DNA of 64,000 bases. Origin: JBNRMW01 sp050309795 (GTDB lineage: Bacteria; Bacillota_I; Bacilli_A; Erysipelotrichales; Erysipelotrichaceae). The stretch is from the NCBI GenBank assembly GCA_050309795.1, contig JBNRMW010000016.1:1-64000 (forward strand), given 5' to 3'. The position numbers and the translations under genes were made by a program. Below the pieces are notes generated by a model, which had not been told where the DNA came from, ran no database searches, and worked only from the letters and a program-made list of their open reading frames with translations. Positions 16,519 through 25,080 of the stretch are shown piece after piece. The stretch's first letter is position 1. Every line of letters begins with the position of its first letter.

Positions 16519-17590
16519 AGGCATACTCCAAAACGAGAATAGATAAGCTCTGTAAGGCTAGGGGAAGGTCGATTTTCGTCGCGTCTTCACAAAATACAAT
16601 AACCTGAAGCTGCTCAAAATAAATTTCATATTCTAATAAAGCTTCAAAACTATGGATCGACGGTTCAGATAAAACGACCAAATTCAGTAAACTAGGATCC
16701 AAAAAGGAAGCGAGTTGGTTTTCAAGGGTGGTCTTTGGTTCAAGCGGCAGTCGCGAGAGTTTCAATAGTCCCGTATCGATCGAATCGATGACTTGTTTTT
16801 CTTGGTTTGCCACCAAGCCCGCAAAAGAAGAACGTTCCATCAATTCCGCCATTAAATAGGCCACAAAGTCTAAATAAGAATCTCGTTGATCTAAATTGGA
16901 AATAGGCTCACTATCTAAAATTAACAAGACTTTCGTCGAGGAATCTTCAACAAATGTGCGGACCATCCAAGTTTGTAAGCGGGCCGATAGTTTCCAGTGA
17001 ATCCATTTCAATGGTTGGTTCGGTTGTAAAGGATGGATGGTGTCTAATTCTTCTTGAGTTAAATACGCTAGTGGTGAACGGTGGGTCGTGGTTTCACCTT
17101 CCAATAAAGGTGAAATGGACGTTGAACGAGCCGACGAAACAAAGGGAATGACATCAATCGTCGGAAAAACAGGCAAAGCGATTTTTTTGCTAAAAAAGTC
17201 CAGCGCATCAATAAGTTTTAAATCCAGTTGAAAATCAAAAACCACCGGTCCGATATGTTCAACGGGCTGTTGATAGTTTAAACGATGGGTTTCTAAAGGT
17301 GCTAATAAAAGCAATTCTTTGTTTAAAATCAACTTCATAGAATTGAATTTACTTTGATTAGTGATGTTCATTTGCCATAAGGCGGATTGATCTCGAGTTA
17401 TTGTTAATTGCTCAGTAAATACTTTAATATGAATATATCGAGAAAATAGGAGAAGAGAAATGAACCCCGCTACAGGAATCAATAATAAAAAGATGATGAT
17501 AAAGTGTGGGAAGTTTCGCGGTGAAGTCGACGCACTAATATACGTCGCAATCAGAGCAAAAAACCAGAAAACGAAACGAAGGCGAATCAT
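16499..17590 (-). CDS. DUF58 protein with two N-terminal membrane helices
   Basis: The 363-aa protein has two hydrophobic segments in the first 55 residues. A VWA-like DUF58 domain is marked by HPLQPNQPLKWIHWKLSAR, the signature of the family, then KVLLILDSEP. DUF58 proteins usually act with a MoxR AAA ATPase, as here, and may form or mature an envelope complex. The gene overlaps moxR by 4 nt (ATGA) and the transglutaminase by 20 nt, so the three are translationally coupled. The metal-binding residues of true VWA domains are not obvious. Confidence 0.85.
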   Translation of the reverse strand: MIRLRFVFWFFALIATYISASTSPRNFPHFIIIFLLLIPVAGFISLLLFSRYIHIKVFTEQLTITRDQSALWQMNITNQSKFNSMKLILNKELLLLAPLETHRLNYQQPVEHIGPVVFDFQLDLKLIDALDFFSKKIALPVFPTIDVIPFVSSARSTSISPLLEGETTTHRSPLAYLTQEELDTIHPLQPNQPLKWIHWKLSARLQTWMVRTFVEDSSTKVLLILDSEPISNLDQRDSYLDFVAYLMAELMERSSFAGLVANQEKQVIDSIDTGLLKLSRLPLEPKTTLENQLASFLDPSLLNLVVLSEPSIHSFEALLEYEIYFEQLQVIVFCEDATKIDLPLALQSLSILVLEYAYEPVKS

Positions 17591-18519
17591 TGTCTTGGCG
17601 CATAAACTGCGTTCAGGATTTCTGTTAAGACCGAATCGGTCGCCCGCTGTCCTAGACGGGAGGCTGCTTGTAACTGAAGTCGATGACCAATGACGGGTTC
17701 AAAGAGTTTTTGAACATCTTCAGCAATGACATAATGGCGACCATCAAGTAGAGCGCTGGCCTTACTGGCTTTTAACAACATTAACGATGCCCGGGGACTT
17801 CCACCCAGTTTTATTTCAGGGTGTTGACGGGTTTGAACCATGAGTTCAACAATGTATTGTTTAATCGGATCGGCGACATGGATGTCGTGAACTTGTTGTT
17901 GTAAAGTTAAAATATCTTGGGCCGAGGCGATGGGTGTTAAATGATCGAGGGGTTGTTGGGTACCATAAGTTTCCAAGATTTGAATTTCTTGTTGAACGGT
18001 TGGGTAACCTAAACGAATACGTAACATAAAGCGATCTAATTGAGCTTCAGGTAAAGGATAGGTCCCGACATATTCAATCGGATTTTGGGTTGCTAAGACC
18101 ATAAAAGGTTGTTGCATGGGATAGGAGACTTGATCCACCGTCACTTGTTGTTCTTGCATGGCTTCCAAAAGCGCCGATTGGGTCTTAGGCGACGCCCGGT
18201 TTATTTCATCTGCTAAAACGAGCTGGGCCATTAACGATCCGGGTTGAAAGACAAAATCGCTGAGTTTGGGATTGTATAAATTAAAGCCCGTGATGTCACT
18301 GGGCATCACATCGGGGGTAAATTGGATGCGTTTAAAACGGAGATCTAAGGATTTTGCTAGGGCATGGACCATGGTTGTTTTACCAATGCCAGGTACATCT
18401 TCAATTAAGACATGTCCTTGAGCAAAGAGGGCGATTAATAATAAATCGACACTTTCCTGTTTTCCGATAAGGTATTGATTAATATTGTTTTTTAAACGTT
18501 CGATAAGAGCTTGGGCCAT
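17587..18519 (-). CDS. MoxR-family AAA+ ATPase
   Basis: This 310-aa ATPase carries Walker A EDVPGIGKTT (about residues 39-48), Walker B LVLADEINRA, and the MoxR segment RIQFTPDVMPSDITG with SPKTQSALLEAMQEQQVT. It has the C-terminal AAA lid. MoxR proteins are thought to be chaperones that activate partner VWA/DUF58 proteins; the partner is the next gene. It opens the operon moxR-DUF58-transglutaminase-pdxY, with an AAAGGAGAT site before its start and a promoter close upstream. Confidence 0.9.
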   Translation of the reverse strand: MAQALIERLKNNINQYLIGKQESVDLLLIALFAQGHVLIEDVPGIGKTTMVHALAKSLDLRFKRIQFTPDVMPSDITGFNLYNPKLSDFVFQPGSLMAQLVLADEINRASPKTQSALLEAMQEQQVTVDQVSYPMQQPFMVLATQNPIEYVGTYPLPEAQLDRFMLRIRLGYPTVQQEIQILETYGTQQPLDHLTPIASAQDILTLQQQVHDIHVADPIKQYIVELMVQTRQHPEIKLGGSPRASLMLLKASKASALLDGRHYVIAEDVQKLFEPVIGHRLQLQAASRLGQRATDSVLTEILNAVYAPRQ

Positions 18520-18538
18520 AGTTGATCTCCTTTTATCT

Positions 18539-18567
18539 ATTTTAATAAAATCAACGCTAGATTACAA
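18539..18567 (-). promoter_or_regulatory. putative promoter of the moxR operon
   Basis: On the minus strand TTGTAA (18567-18562), 17 bp, then TAAAAT (18544-18539). The leader would be only a dozen bases, ending at the moxR ribosome site. Confidence 0.5.
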
Positions 18568-18603
18568 ACTAAAAACAACCAGGGTACGCAGCGGTCTGAA
18601 GAT

Positions 18604-18627
18604 AAAAAAACTGCTCCGAAGAGCAGT
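18604..18627 (-). terminator. rho-independent terminator after rpsD
   Basis: On the minus strand ACTGCTC and GAGCAGT pair around a TTCG loop, followed by seven T (plus-strand positions 18627 down to 18604). It separates rpsD from the moxR operon. Confidence 0.9.
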
Positions 18628-18645
18628 TGCTGCAAATATTTTCTA

Positions 18646-19248
18646 TTATCTGGAGTAAAACTCAATAACGAGGGCTTCGTTAATTTCTTGGTTGAGTTCA
18701 CTACGTTCTGGCAAGCGGAGGTATTTTCCTTTTTTCGTTTCCTTGTCCATGGAGACAAAATTTAAAGTGGAAACACTCGCTTCCAAAGCATCGATGATGC
18801 TTGGCATTTTGCGGCTGGATTCTTTAACTTCAATGGTTTGTCCAGGTTTCACTTGATAGGATGGAATATCGACTTTCTTTCCATCAACTAAGATGTGACC
18901 ATGGGAAACTAACTGTCGAGCTCCCCGACGGGTGCGCGCTAGATTCATTCGGTAGACAAGATTATCTAAACGGGATTCGAGTAGATTAAACAAGTTGTGA
19001 CCGGCAACCCCTTCCATTTTGATTGCGCGGTTGTAAGTGTTAAAGAATTGACGTTCATTTAATTGGTATAAATGACGGACGCGTTGTTTTTCGCGTAATT
19101 GGGTTCCGTAATCGCTCAGCTTACTGCGGCGACCTTGACCATGTTGCCCTGGTGGGTAATTGCGGCGTTTGAGTTCTTCTCCTGTTTCCAAGATTGAGAA
19201 ACTTAAGCGACGAGCGACTTTCCAAGTAGGGCCTTTAAGACGTGCCAT
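18646..19248 (-). CDS. rpsD: 30S ribosomal protein S4
   Basis: The 200-aa protein is a typical S4: N-terminal rRNA-binding region with GPTWKVARRL and RRNYPPGQHGQ, lacking the zinc cysteines found in some bacteria, then an S4 RNA-binding domain with ARTRRGARQLVSHGHILVDGKKVD. It starts 30S assembly by binding 16S rRNA. It is monocistronic, with its own promoter, a long leader and a terminator, as in B. subtilis where S4 represses its own leader. ezrA is divergent, the same neighbourhood as in Bacillus. Confidence 0.97.
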   Translation of the reverse strand: MARLKGPTWKVARRLSFSILETGEELKRRNYPPGQHGQGRRSKLSDYGTQLREKQRVRHLYQLNERQFFNTYNRAIKMEGVAGHNLFNLLESRLDNLVYRMNLARTRRGARQLVSHGHILVDGKKVDIPSYQVKPGQTIEVKESSRKMPSIIDALEASVSTLNFVSMDKETKKGKYLRLPERSELNQEINEALVIEFYSR

Positions 19249-19406
19249 AATATCGTTCTCCTTTGTTGTCTATGGGCTATCAACAAATGGACACAAGTTA
19301 CAAATAAGGGAGTTTTCCTTCATCGTTTGTCTTCGCAGCTAGACTATTAGATTCCACTTGGGGAAAACACGGAAATATCTGCGTTGTGTGCTGCTTGTTG
19401 TTTAGC
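19249..19406 (-). promoter_or_regulatory. rpsD leader RNA, possible S4 autoregulatory site
   Basis: The predicted leader is about 158 nt. A long-range helix is possible between GTTTTCC and GGAAAAC (plus-strand 19362-19368 and 19312-19318), enclosing about 43 nt. B. subtilis rpsD has an S4-binding leader; similarity of function is inferred from position and structure only. Confidence 0.45.
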
Positions 19407-19412
19407 TTTGTA

Positions 19413-19441
19413 ACTCTATCATAGTTGGTTGAAGAAGTCAA
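19413..19441 (-). promoter_or_regulatory. promoter of rpsD
   Basis: On the minus strand TTGACT (19441-19436), 17 bp, TAGAGT (19418-19413) with an extended TG. Predicted start near 19406. Confidence 0.65.
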
Positions 19442-19482
19442 AAAAAAATGCTGCTAAAAGAGATCTTGCCCCGTTTTTTTAC

Positions 19483-19508
19483 CTTATTTTTCCTACTTAT
19501 TTTTCCTA
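19483..19508. repeat. 13-bp perfect tandem repeat upstream of ezrA
   Basis: CTTATTTTTCCTA occurs twice in a row (19483-19495 and 19496-19508) in the gap between the rpsD and ezrA promoters. It may be an activator or UP-like site, or chance. Confidence 0.7.
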
Positions 19509-19527
19509 TAAGTATCGTGGGTTGTTG

Positions 19528-19536
19528 TGGTATACT
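19528..19536 (+). promoter_or_regulatory. extended -10 promoter of ezrA
   Basis: TG, one base, then TATACT (19531-19536). No good -35 is visible at 17 bp. The start would be about 12 nt before the ezrA start codon's ribosome site. Confidence 0.5.
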
Positions 19537-19554
19537 ATTTGAGAGGTGGACGTC

Positions 19555-21285
19555 ATGGATCAGATCAAACAATTTTTAACGAATAACTTTTGGCTCACAA
19601 TGATTCTTATCGGACTTTTCGTTCTATTAGTCGTTTATATTGTCTTGCGGATTTACCGCAATGCGTTAATTAATAAAGTACATGCGATTGAAATCGATAT
19701 CAATACCCTGCGGTCAACACCGCTTTCTTATAAATTAAATAAAGCGGTTGGGTTAACCAAAGTAAATCAAGAAGTCGTGGCTCAAGTGGAAGAAAATCAG
19801 AAAACATTTGCCGAAGTGAGTGTTCATTTTGATCGCCTTGTGCATCTTTTAGGCAATGCGGAAGATGATTTACTCACCAACAAACTGAGCTCCGGTCGTC
19901 AAACCATTAACGAAATTTCAGAATTGTACGCGACCACAGCCCAACAAGTTCAAGATTTGGATACCCAACTTGACCGGTTACTGGAAGAAGAAACGCGATT
20001 ACGCGACAGCATCAACGACCTTAAAAACGAGTTTCGCGAAACCCGTAAACAATATACCAAAAAGATGAACAGTTTAACCATTGCTCAAGCCGCCATTGAA
20101 CAAACAATTCACGACATTGAAATCCAATTCAATACTTTTGAAGAGTGGATGTATGGCTCCGAGTTTGGAAAAGCAACCGAAGTCAAACAAACCATTGAAC
20201 AAGACATCGAACGTTTAAACCAACATCTCCAGCACGTACCAAAATTAATCGAACTGGGACAGGGAATCATTCCCCATTTAACCCGTGAAGTTAAAAAAGC
20301 TGAAGATAGTGCCCAGTTAAAAGGGGTTTATCTCGAACATTTAGAATTACCGAAATACGCCAAAGTCATTGATGATCAGACCCGGGAAGATTTGTTACAT
20401 ATTGAAAATCTACAAACAGAAGGCATCTTAGAACGGATGACTCAAGCTCAAAAACGTTTGGAACAACTCTTAGATGCGATTCGACGCGAAGACACGGCGT
20501 TTGATCAAGTGGAAGGGTTATCGGCGACATTATTTTCTCAACAGGATCATTTAAATCAACAAATTACCATGTTAACGGACTCTCTTCCCCACTTGAAGGT
20601 TCGCTTTGGTTTTGATGATTTGGATCAACAAACCCAAGCGATGTCCACTCAGGCCAACTATTTAAGTGAAACTCGCGACCGGTTAAAAGCCAAACTCGAA
20701 CAAGAACAAGTACCTTATTCGGCTTTATTAGTGGAGTTTAATGAATATTTAGCTGCTGTGTCGCATTTACAAACCGAGCTACAAGGGGCGAATCGACTCG
20801 TCAGCAATGCCCGCCACGACGAACAACGGGCCATCAAGCAATTATTAAAATTAAATTTAATAATGAATGAAATTCAAGTCAAAATTGATTCGCGCAATTT
20901 ACCTCATATCGCCAATAATTATTCTGGCGATATGCACAAAGCCCGCAATCAATTAATTAATATTAAAGCGATTTTAGAATTAGATCCGTTAAACATTAAA
21001 CTGCTCAATAGTTCCGTTTCAGAAACCATTGATTTTGTTTATCGGCTCTATAACAATGTCAATAATCTCGTCGGCACGGTGGATATGGTAGAGAATGCGA
21101 TTGTGTATGCCAATCGTTTCCGTTCCAGCTATGCGGATTTGGATTCGGAATTAACCCGAGCGGAAGTGCTCTTCAAAAATGGCGAATACACGCTTGCTTT
21201 AAAATCAGCGATTTTTGCGATTGAAAAACTCCAACCGAACACCCCTTATGAACAAATGATTATGGATAATTCAAGGAGTGCTTAA
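19555..21285 (+). CDS. ezrA: septation ring formation regulator EzrA
   Basis: EzrA binds FtsZ at the membrane and keeps Z-rings in check during division. The 576-aa protein has one N-terminal transmembrane helix (about residues 12-34) and a long, almost entirely helical cytoplasmic region with spectrin-like repeats, matching EzrA in length. A GTG at 19546 falls inside the ribosome site AGAGGTGG (19542-19549); ATG 19555 follows at 5 nt and is preferred. The neighbours rpsD, the desulfurase and thiI match the Bacillus locus. Its stop overlaps the start of the desulfurase gene. Confidence 0.9.
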   Translation: MDQIKQFLTNNFWLTMILIGLFVLLVVYIVLRIYRNALINKVHAIEIDINTLRSTPLSYKLNKAVGLTKVNQEVVAQVEENQKTFAEVSVHFDRLVHLLGNAEDDLLTNKLSSGRQTINEISELYATTAQQVQDLDTQLDRLLEEETRLRDSINDLKNEFRETRKQYTKKMNSLTIAQAAIEQTIHDIEIQFNTFEEWMYGSEFGKATEVKQTIEQDIERLNQHLQHVPKLIELGQGIIPHLTREVKKAEDSAQLKGVYLEHLELPKYAKVIDDQTREDLLHIENLQTEGILERMTQAQKRLEQLLDAIRREDTAFDQVEGLSATLFSQQDHLNQQITMLTDSLPHLKVRFGFDDLDQQTQAMSTQANYLSETRDRLKAKLEQEQVPYSALLVEFNEYLAAVSHLQTELQGANRLVSNARHDEQRAIKQLLKLNLIMNEIQVKIDSRNLPHIANNYSGDMHKARNQLINIKAILELDPLNIKLLNSSVSETIDFVYRLYNNVNNLVGTVDMVENAIVYANRFRSSYADLDSELTRAEVLFKNGEYTLALKSAIFAIEKLQPNTPYEQMIMDNSRSA

Positions 21286-22409
21286 TGATTTATTTAGACT
21301 ATGCATCGACAACCCCAACCGACCACGATCTCATTGATCGCTATACCCACCAATTAAAACAACAATTCATCAATAGTGATGCCACCTACGAGGCAGGGGT
21401 GAAATTAAAATATGAACTCGAAAATGCCCGCAAGCGACTTGCGGGGCTTTTGTCTGTCCAAGCTCAAGATATTTTATATACGGCCTCCGGTTCGGAAGCC
21501 AATAGCTTAGCTATTAAAGGATTGGCATTTGCTTTAAGAAATCAAGGTAATCACTTAATTACCTCCACTATTGAACATCCATCGGTTTTAAATAGTTTTA
21601 AACAACTCGAAGAACATTTTGGATTTGAAGTAGATTATGTGGAAGTGACGGCTACTGGGGTGGTGGACCTTGATCAGCTAAAAGCGCTGATTCGTAAAGA
21701 CACGATTCTGGTCTCCATTATGCAGGTCAATAATGAAGTTGGTAGCATTCAACCATTAAATGAGATCGCAAAGATTATCAAAGCCCAATCCAAAGCCGTC
21801 TTTCATAGCGATATGGTCCAAGCTTTGGGTAAAGAGCCTTTGGCTTTACAGGCAGTGGATGCTGCGAGTTTTTCTGCGCATAAGATTTTTGGGTTCAAAG
21901 GCGTTGGTTTTTTGTATAAACGTCATCATTTACCGTTAGTACCACTCATCAGTGGGGGACAACAAGAATTTGGCTGGCGTGGGGGAACCCAACCGGCTCA
22001 TTTATTAATGTCTGTGACCGATAGTGTCCAACGTGCGCTCGCTCAACAACCAAGAGCTCATCAACACGTCGCTGCGCTTAATCAATATTTAAGAACCAAA
22101 TTAGCAACCATTGACCATCTCTACATCAATAGCGACGATCAAGCGAGTCCGTTTATCTTATCGTTTTCGCATTTAAAGCTTGGCAGTGAAATTGTTAAAA
22201 ATTATTTAGAGAAGAAAAATCTCTATGTGGCTTCGAAATCGACCTGTTCCAGCAAACTCAACGAACCATCTCCTGTCTTAAAAGCCATGAACGTCGGCCC
22301 AGCGCGACTAAATGGGGTGATCCGTGTCTCGTTATCGCATTTGACACAGACTGCAGAATTAGACATACTTATACAAGCATTAAAGGAAGTGAATGAATAT
22401 GTACGATAA
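21285..22409 (+). CDS. cysteine desulfurase (NifS/NifZ type, ThiI partner)
   Basis: A 374-aa pyridoxal-phosphate enzyme that takes sulfur from cysteine and passes it on as a persulfide. The cofactor lysine is Lys200 in SAHKIFGFKG; the catalytic cysteine is probably Cys321 in SKSTCSSKLNEPS. It overlaps thiI and follows ezrA, the same order as nifZ-thiI in B. subtilis. Its likely role is sulfur supply for 4-thiouridine in tRNA, and perhaps thiamine, rather than general iron-sulfur assembly. Confidence 0.92.
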   Translation: MIYLDYASTTPTDHDLIDRYTHQLKQQFINSDATYEAGVKLKYELENARKRLAGLLSVQAQDILYTASGSEANSLAIKGLAFALRNQGNHLITSTIEHPSVLNSFKQLEEHFGFEVDYVEVTATGVVDLDQLKALIRKDTILVSIMQVNNEVGSIQPLNEIAKIIKAQSKAVFHSDMVQALGKEPLALQAVDAASFSAHKIFGFKGVGFLYKRHHLPLVPLISGGQQEFGWRGGTQPAHLLMSVTDSVQRALAQQPRAHQHVAALNQYLRTKLATIDHLYINSDDQASPFILSFSHLKLGSEIVKNYLEKKNLYVASKSTCSSKLNEPSPVLKAMNVGPARLNGVIRVSLSHLTQTAELDILIQALKEVNEYVR

Positions 22410-23583
22410 ACCAGCCACGTTTGTGGTTCGTTATGGTGAATTAAGCACCAAAGGCCACAACCGCAACGATTTTATTAAACGTTTACGAGAAAATATTAAA
22501 CTCCATCTACGAGGAATTGAAAATCTTAAGATACGATCAACCTACAATCGAATTTATATCGAAGTTCAAGTCCAAGCTATTGAAGAAGTTAGTCAACGTT
22601 TAACCACGATTTTTGGTATTACTAGTTTTTCGATTGGATATCCCTGTGCTGTGGATATGGAAGAACTCCAATCCCTAGCCTTAGAAGTCGCATTAAAAGC
22701 CGGCTACAAAACATTTAAAGTGGATACGAAACGTCGTAATAAAAAATTTGGTACTTCCAGCGATCATGTTAATCGACAGATTGCGGGACACATTTTACGA
22801 AATAGCGATTATAAAGTTGATGTTCGAAATCCCGAACTGCGGGTGAAAGTGGAAATTGATGACGATATCGCCTATATCATGGGTAATGAAATCGAAGGGG
22901 CCAAGGGCCTGCCCGTCGGCATAGCTGGTCGCGGGATTTTACTTTTATCGGGGGGCATTGATTCACCAGTTGCCGCCATGATGATGATGAAACGCGGGGT
23001 TTTATTGGAAGGGATTCATTTCCAAGCGTCTCCCTATACTTCTGAAAACGCCTTGCATAAGGTGCGCGATTTATGTCAAATTTTAACCAAATATCAACCA
23101 ACGTTTCGGTTGAACATTGTAAACTTTACACCGATTCAGTTGGCAATTTACGATAAAGTTGATGAATCGTACGCAATTACGATGATGCGTCGGTATATGG
23201 TGCGGATTGCTGAAAAACTTGCGCAAAAGGAAAAAGCACTAGTCTTGGTTTCTGGCGAATCGCTTGGTCAAGTGGCTTCACAAACCTTAGAAAGCATCGA
23301 TGTCATTAATCGAGCGGTAGAAATTCCGATTTTACGCCCCGTCATTGGTTTGGATAAAAACGAAATCATTCATCTCAGTAAAACCATGGGGACCTATGAA
23401 ACCTCGATTTTACCTTTTGAAGATTGTTGCACGATTTTTACCCCGAAAGCGCCAACGACACGGCCCAAATTAAACCGCGTCTTACGCCATGAGCAGTTTT
23501 TAGATTTAGGAGAAGCCGAAGAAACGGCCCTAAACGAGCTTGTGGTAGAATATATAGATGCTACCAGCCAACGGTTTTATTAG
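22399..23583 (+). CDS. thiI: tRNA 4-thiouridine synthase ThiI
   Basis: Makes s4U at position 8 of tRNA using sulfur from the desulfurase upstream. It has an N-terminal ferredoxin-like and THUMP region (to about residue 165), then a PP-loop domain with LLLSGGIDSPVA that adenylates the tRNA. The rhodanese tail of the E. coli enzyme is missing, as is usual in Bacillota. Two ATG codons compete (22393 and 22399); 22399 lies a better distance from the GGAAGT site and is chosen, giving 394 aa. It overlaps the desulfurase by 11 nt. Confidence 0.95.
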   Translation: MYDKPATFVVRYGELSTKGHNRNDFIKRLRENIKLHLRGIENLKIRSTYNRIYIEVQVQAIEEVSQRLTTIFGITSFSIGYPCAVDMEELQSLALEVALKAGYKTFKVDTKRRNKKFGTSSDHVNRQIAGHILRNSDYKVDVRNPELRVKVEIDDDIAYIMGNEIEGAKGLPVGIAGRGILLLSGGIDSPVAAMMMMKRGVLLEGIHFQASPYTSENALHKVRDLCQILTKYQPTFRLNIVNFTPIQLAIYDKVDESYAITMMRRYMVRIAEKLAQKEKALVLVSGESLGQVASQTLESIDVINRAVEIPILRPVIGLDKNEIIHLSKTMGTYETSILPFEDCCTIFTPKAPTTRPKLNRVLRHEQFLDLGEAEETALNELVVEYIDATSQRFY

Positions 23584-23601
23584 CAGATAGGAGGAATACC
23601 A

Positions 23602-24909
23602 ATGGCATTTGAAAATTTAAGCGATCGCTTATCCCAAACCTTAAAAAATATTGCTGGAAAAGGTAAATTAACTGAATCCAATATGCAAGACATGATCCGT
23701 GAAGTTCGATTCGCCCTCATTGAGGCGGACGTTCATCCTGACGTTGTTTCCAGTTTTATTAGTAATATTCAAGAGAAGGCACTTGGTCAGCAAGTTCTTT
23801 CTGCACTCAATCCATCCGAAATGGTCGTTAAAATTGTTAACGACGAACTCATTGAAATTTTAGGGGAAACTCAGGAAGATTTACGTTTAATCTCTTCACC
23901 AGCCGTGGTGATGATGGTTGGTTTACAAGGATCGGGTAAAACCACTTCCAGCGCAAAAATCGCTAAATATTTAGAATCTCAAAAAGATCGTAAAGTGTTA
24001 TTAGTTGCTGCCGATATGCAGCGACTCGCCGCGGTGGATCAATTAAAAATTCTTGGACAACAAGTCGATGTTGAGGTCTTTTCATTAGAAGCAGGAACCC
24101 CGCAAGAGGTCGCGGGTCAAGGCCTCGCCTATGGCCGAGCACATGGTTTTGACACGGTTTTAATCGATACCGCTGGTCGTCTCCACATTGATGAAGAACT
24201 CATGGAACAATTGGAAGACATTGAAAAAATCGTTAAGCCCGATGAAATCTTATTGACCGTTGATGCGATGGTGGGACAAGATATTGTCAACGTCGCTCTC
24301 GGCTTTAAACAACGTCTTCATTTAACAGGATTAGTCGTCACTAAATACGATGGTGATGCCCGCGGTGGGGGGATTTTATCGGTCCGTAGTGTGGCTGATG
24401 TGCCCGTCAAATTTGTGGGGACCGGTGAGAAAATGGATGAATTAGAACTCTTCCACCCAGACCGAGTCGCGTCTCGTATCTTGGGGATGGGGGACATTCT
24501 AACGCTAATTGAGCAAGCTCAACAAAAAATGGACCTCGAAGCGGCTGAAAAATCTACCGAACGCATGTTGTCTGGTCAATTTACTTTGGAAGATATGTTA
24601 CTACAATTGGATCAAGTCAGTCGTATGGGCCCATTATCGGGACTGATGAAAATGTTGCCGGGCGGAAAAGATTTAATGCAGTCGACGAAGATGGATGATG
24701 AACAAAGTCGCCAACAAATAAATAAAACCAAAGCCATTATCCGTTCGATGACCTTGGAAGAACGCTCGAAACCAAATATTATCCGCGCTTCACGTAAACA
24801 TCGCATTGCCAAGGGGGCCGGGGTGAGCACAACCGAAGTCAATCGGCTCTTAAGTCAATATGAGAAAATGAAAGATCAAATGCGTCTTTTATCGAGATTT
24901 ATGCGCTAG
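23602..24909 (+). CDS. ffh: signal recognition particle protein Ffh
   Basis: The SRP GTPase that binds signal peptides of nascent membrane proteins with 4.5S/6S-type SRP RNA and docks on FtsY. The 435-aa protein has an N domain, a G domain with GLQGSGKTT (about 107-115), DTAGR and TKYDGDARGGG, and a methionine-rich M domain ending with MRLLSRFMR. A strong AGGAGG site precedes ATG 23602. In many Bacillota ylxM-ffh are together; here ylxM is instead with ftsY at 54.6 kb. It ends with TAG, confirming that TAG is a stop codon. Confidence 0.97.
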   Translation: MAFENLSDRLSQTLKNIAGKGKLTESNMQDMIREVRFALIEADVHPDVVSSFISNIQEKALGQQVLSALNPSEMVVKIVNDELIEILGETQEDLRLISSPAVVMMVGLQGSGKTTSSAKIAKYLESQKDRKVLLVAADMQRLAAVDQLKILGQQVDVEVFSLEAGTPQEVAGQGLAYGRAHGFDTVLIDTAGRLHIDEELMEQLEDIEKIVKPDEILLTVDAMVGQDIVNVALGFKQRLHLTGLVVTKYDGDARGGGILSVRSVADVPVKFVGTGEKMDELELFHPDRVASRILGMGDILTLIEQAQQKMDLEAAEKSTERMLSGQFTLEDMLLQLDQVSRMGPLSGLMKMLPGGKDLMQSTKMDDEQSRQQINKTKAIIRSMTLEERSKPNIIRASRKHRIAKGAGVSTTEVNRLLSQYEKMKDQMRLLSRFMR

Positions 24910-24920
24910 ATCAAAAAACA

Positions 24921-24929
24921 TGCTATACT
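24921..24929 (+). promoter_or_regulatory. extended -10 promoter of the ABC-F leader
   Basis: TG, one base, TATACT (24924-24929), only 12 bases after the ffh stop. The -35 region (end of ffh) is weak. Predicted start near 24936. Confidence 0.6.
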
Positions 24930-24955
24930 TGTTTTAAACAAGGGGAGGTGTGAAA

Positions 24956-25009
24956 ATGAACAACAACGTAAGATTGTTATTGATATTTTCAACACCTTTC
25001 AAAATATAA
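24956..25009 (+). CDS. leader peptide of the ABC-F gene (17 aa)
   Basis: A very strong GGGGAGGTG site (24942-24950) is followed by ATG 24956 and a 17-residue ORF, MNNNVRLLLIFSTPFKI, ending TAA at 25007-25009. It lies between a promoter and an intrinsic terminator just upstream of an ABC-F ribosome-protection gene. Short uORFs in this position are known for vmlR, lmo0919 and other ABC-F genes, where antibiotic-stalled ribosomes on the uORF prevent termination. The ORF is visible; the inducing drug cannot be read from it. Confidence 0.8.
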   Translation: MNNNVRLLLIFSTPFKI

Positions 25010-25068
25010 GCGTTTTTTTAACCACTATTAAGTTAAAACTCTATTTTGAAGGGAAATAGAGTTTTTTT
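25000..25068 (+). promoter_or_regulatory. terminator/antiterminator of the ABC-F attenuator
   Basis: Terminator: AAACTCTATTT (25036-25046) pairs with AAATAGAGTTT (25054-25064) around TGAAGGG, followed by T to 25068. Alternative: CAAAATA (25000-25006, the last codons of the leader peptide) pairs with TATTTTG (25042-25048), extended by a GTTTT/AAAAC helix with its 5' arm near 25011-25015 and its 3' arm at 25035-25039. The two are mutually exclusive. A ribosome that finishes the leader covers 25000-25006 and favours termination; one stalled upstream frees it. Confidence 0.75.
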
Positions 25069-25080
25069 ATGGAGGTTTAT

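Noticed and set aside
19483..19508. 13-bp tandem repeat as a CRISPR or mobile element trace
   Set aside because: Only two units with no spacers; at most a local duplication or regulatory site.
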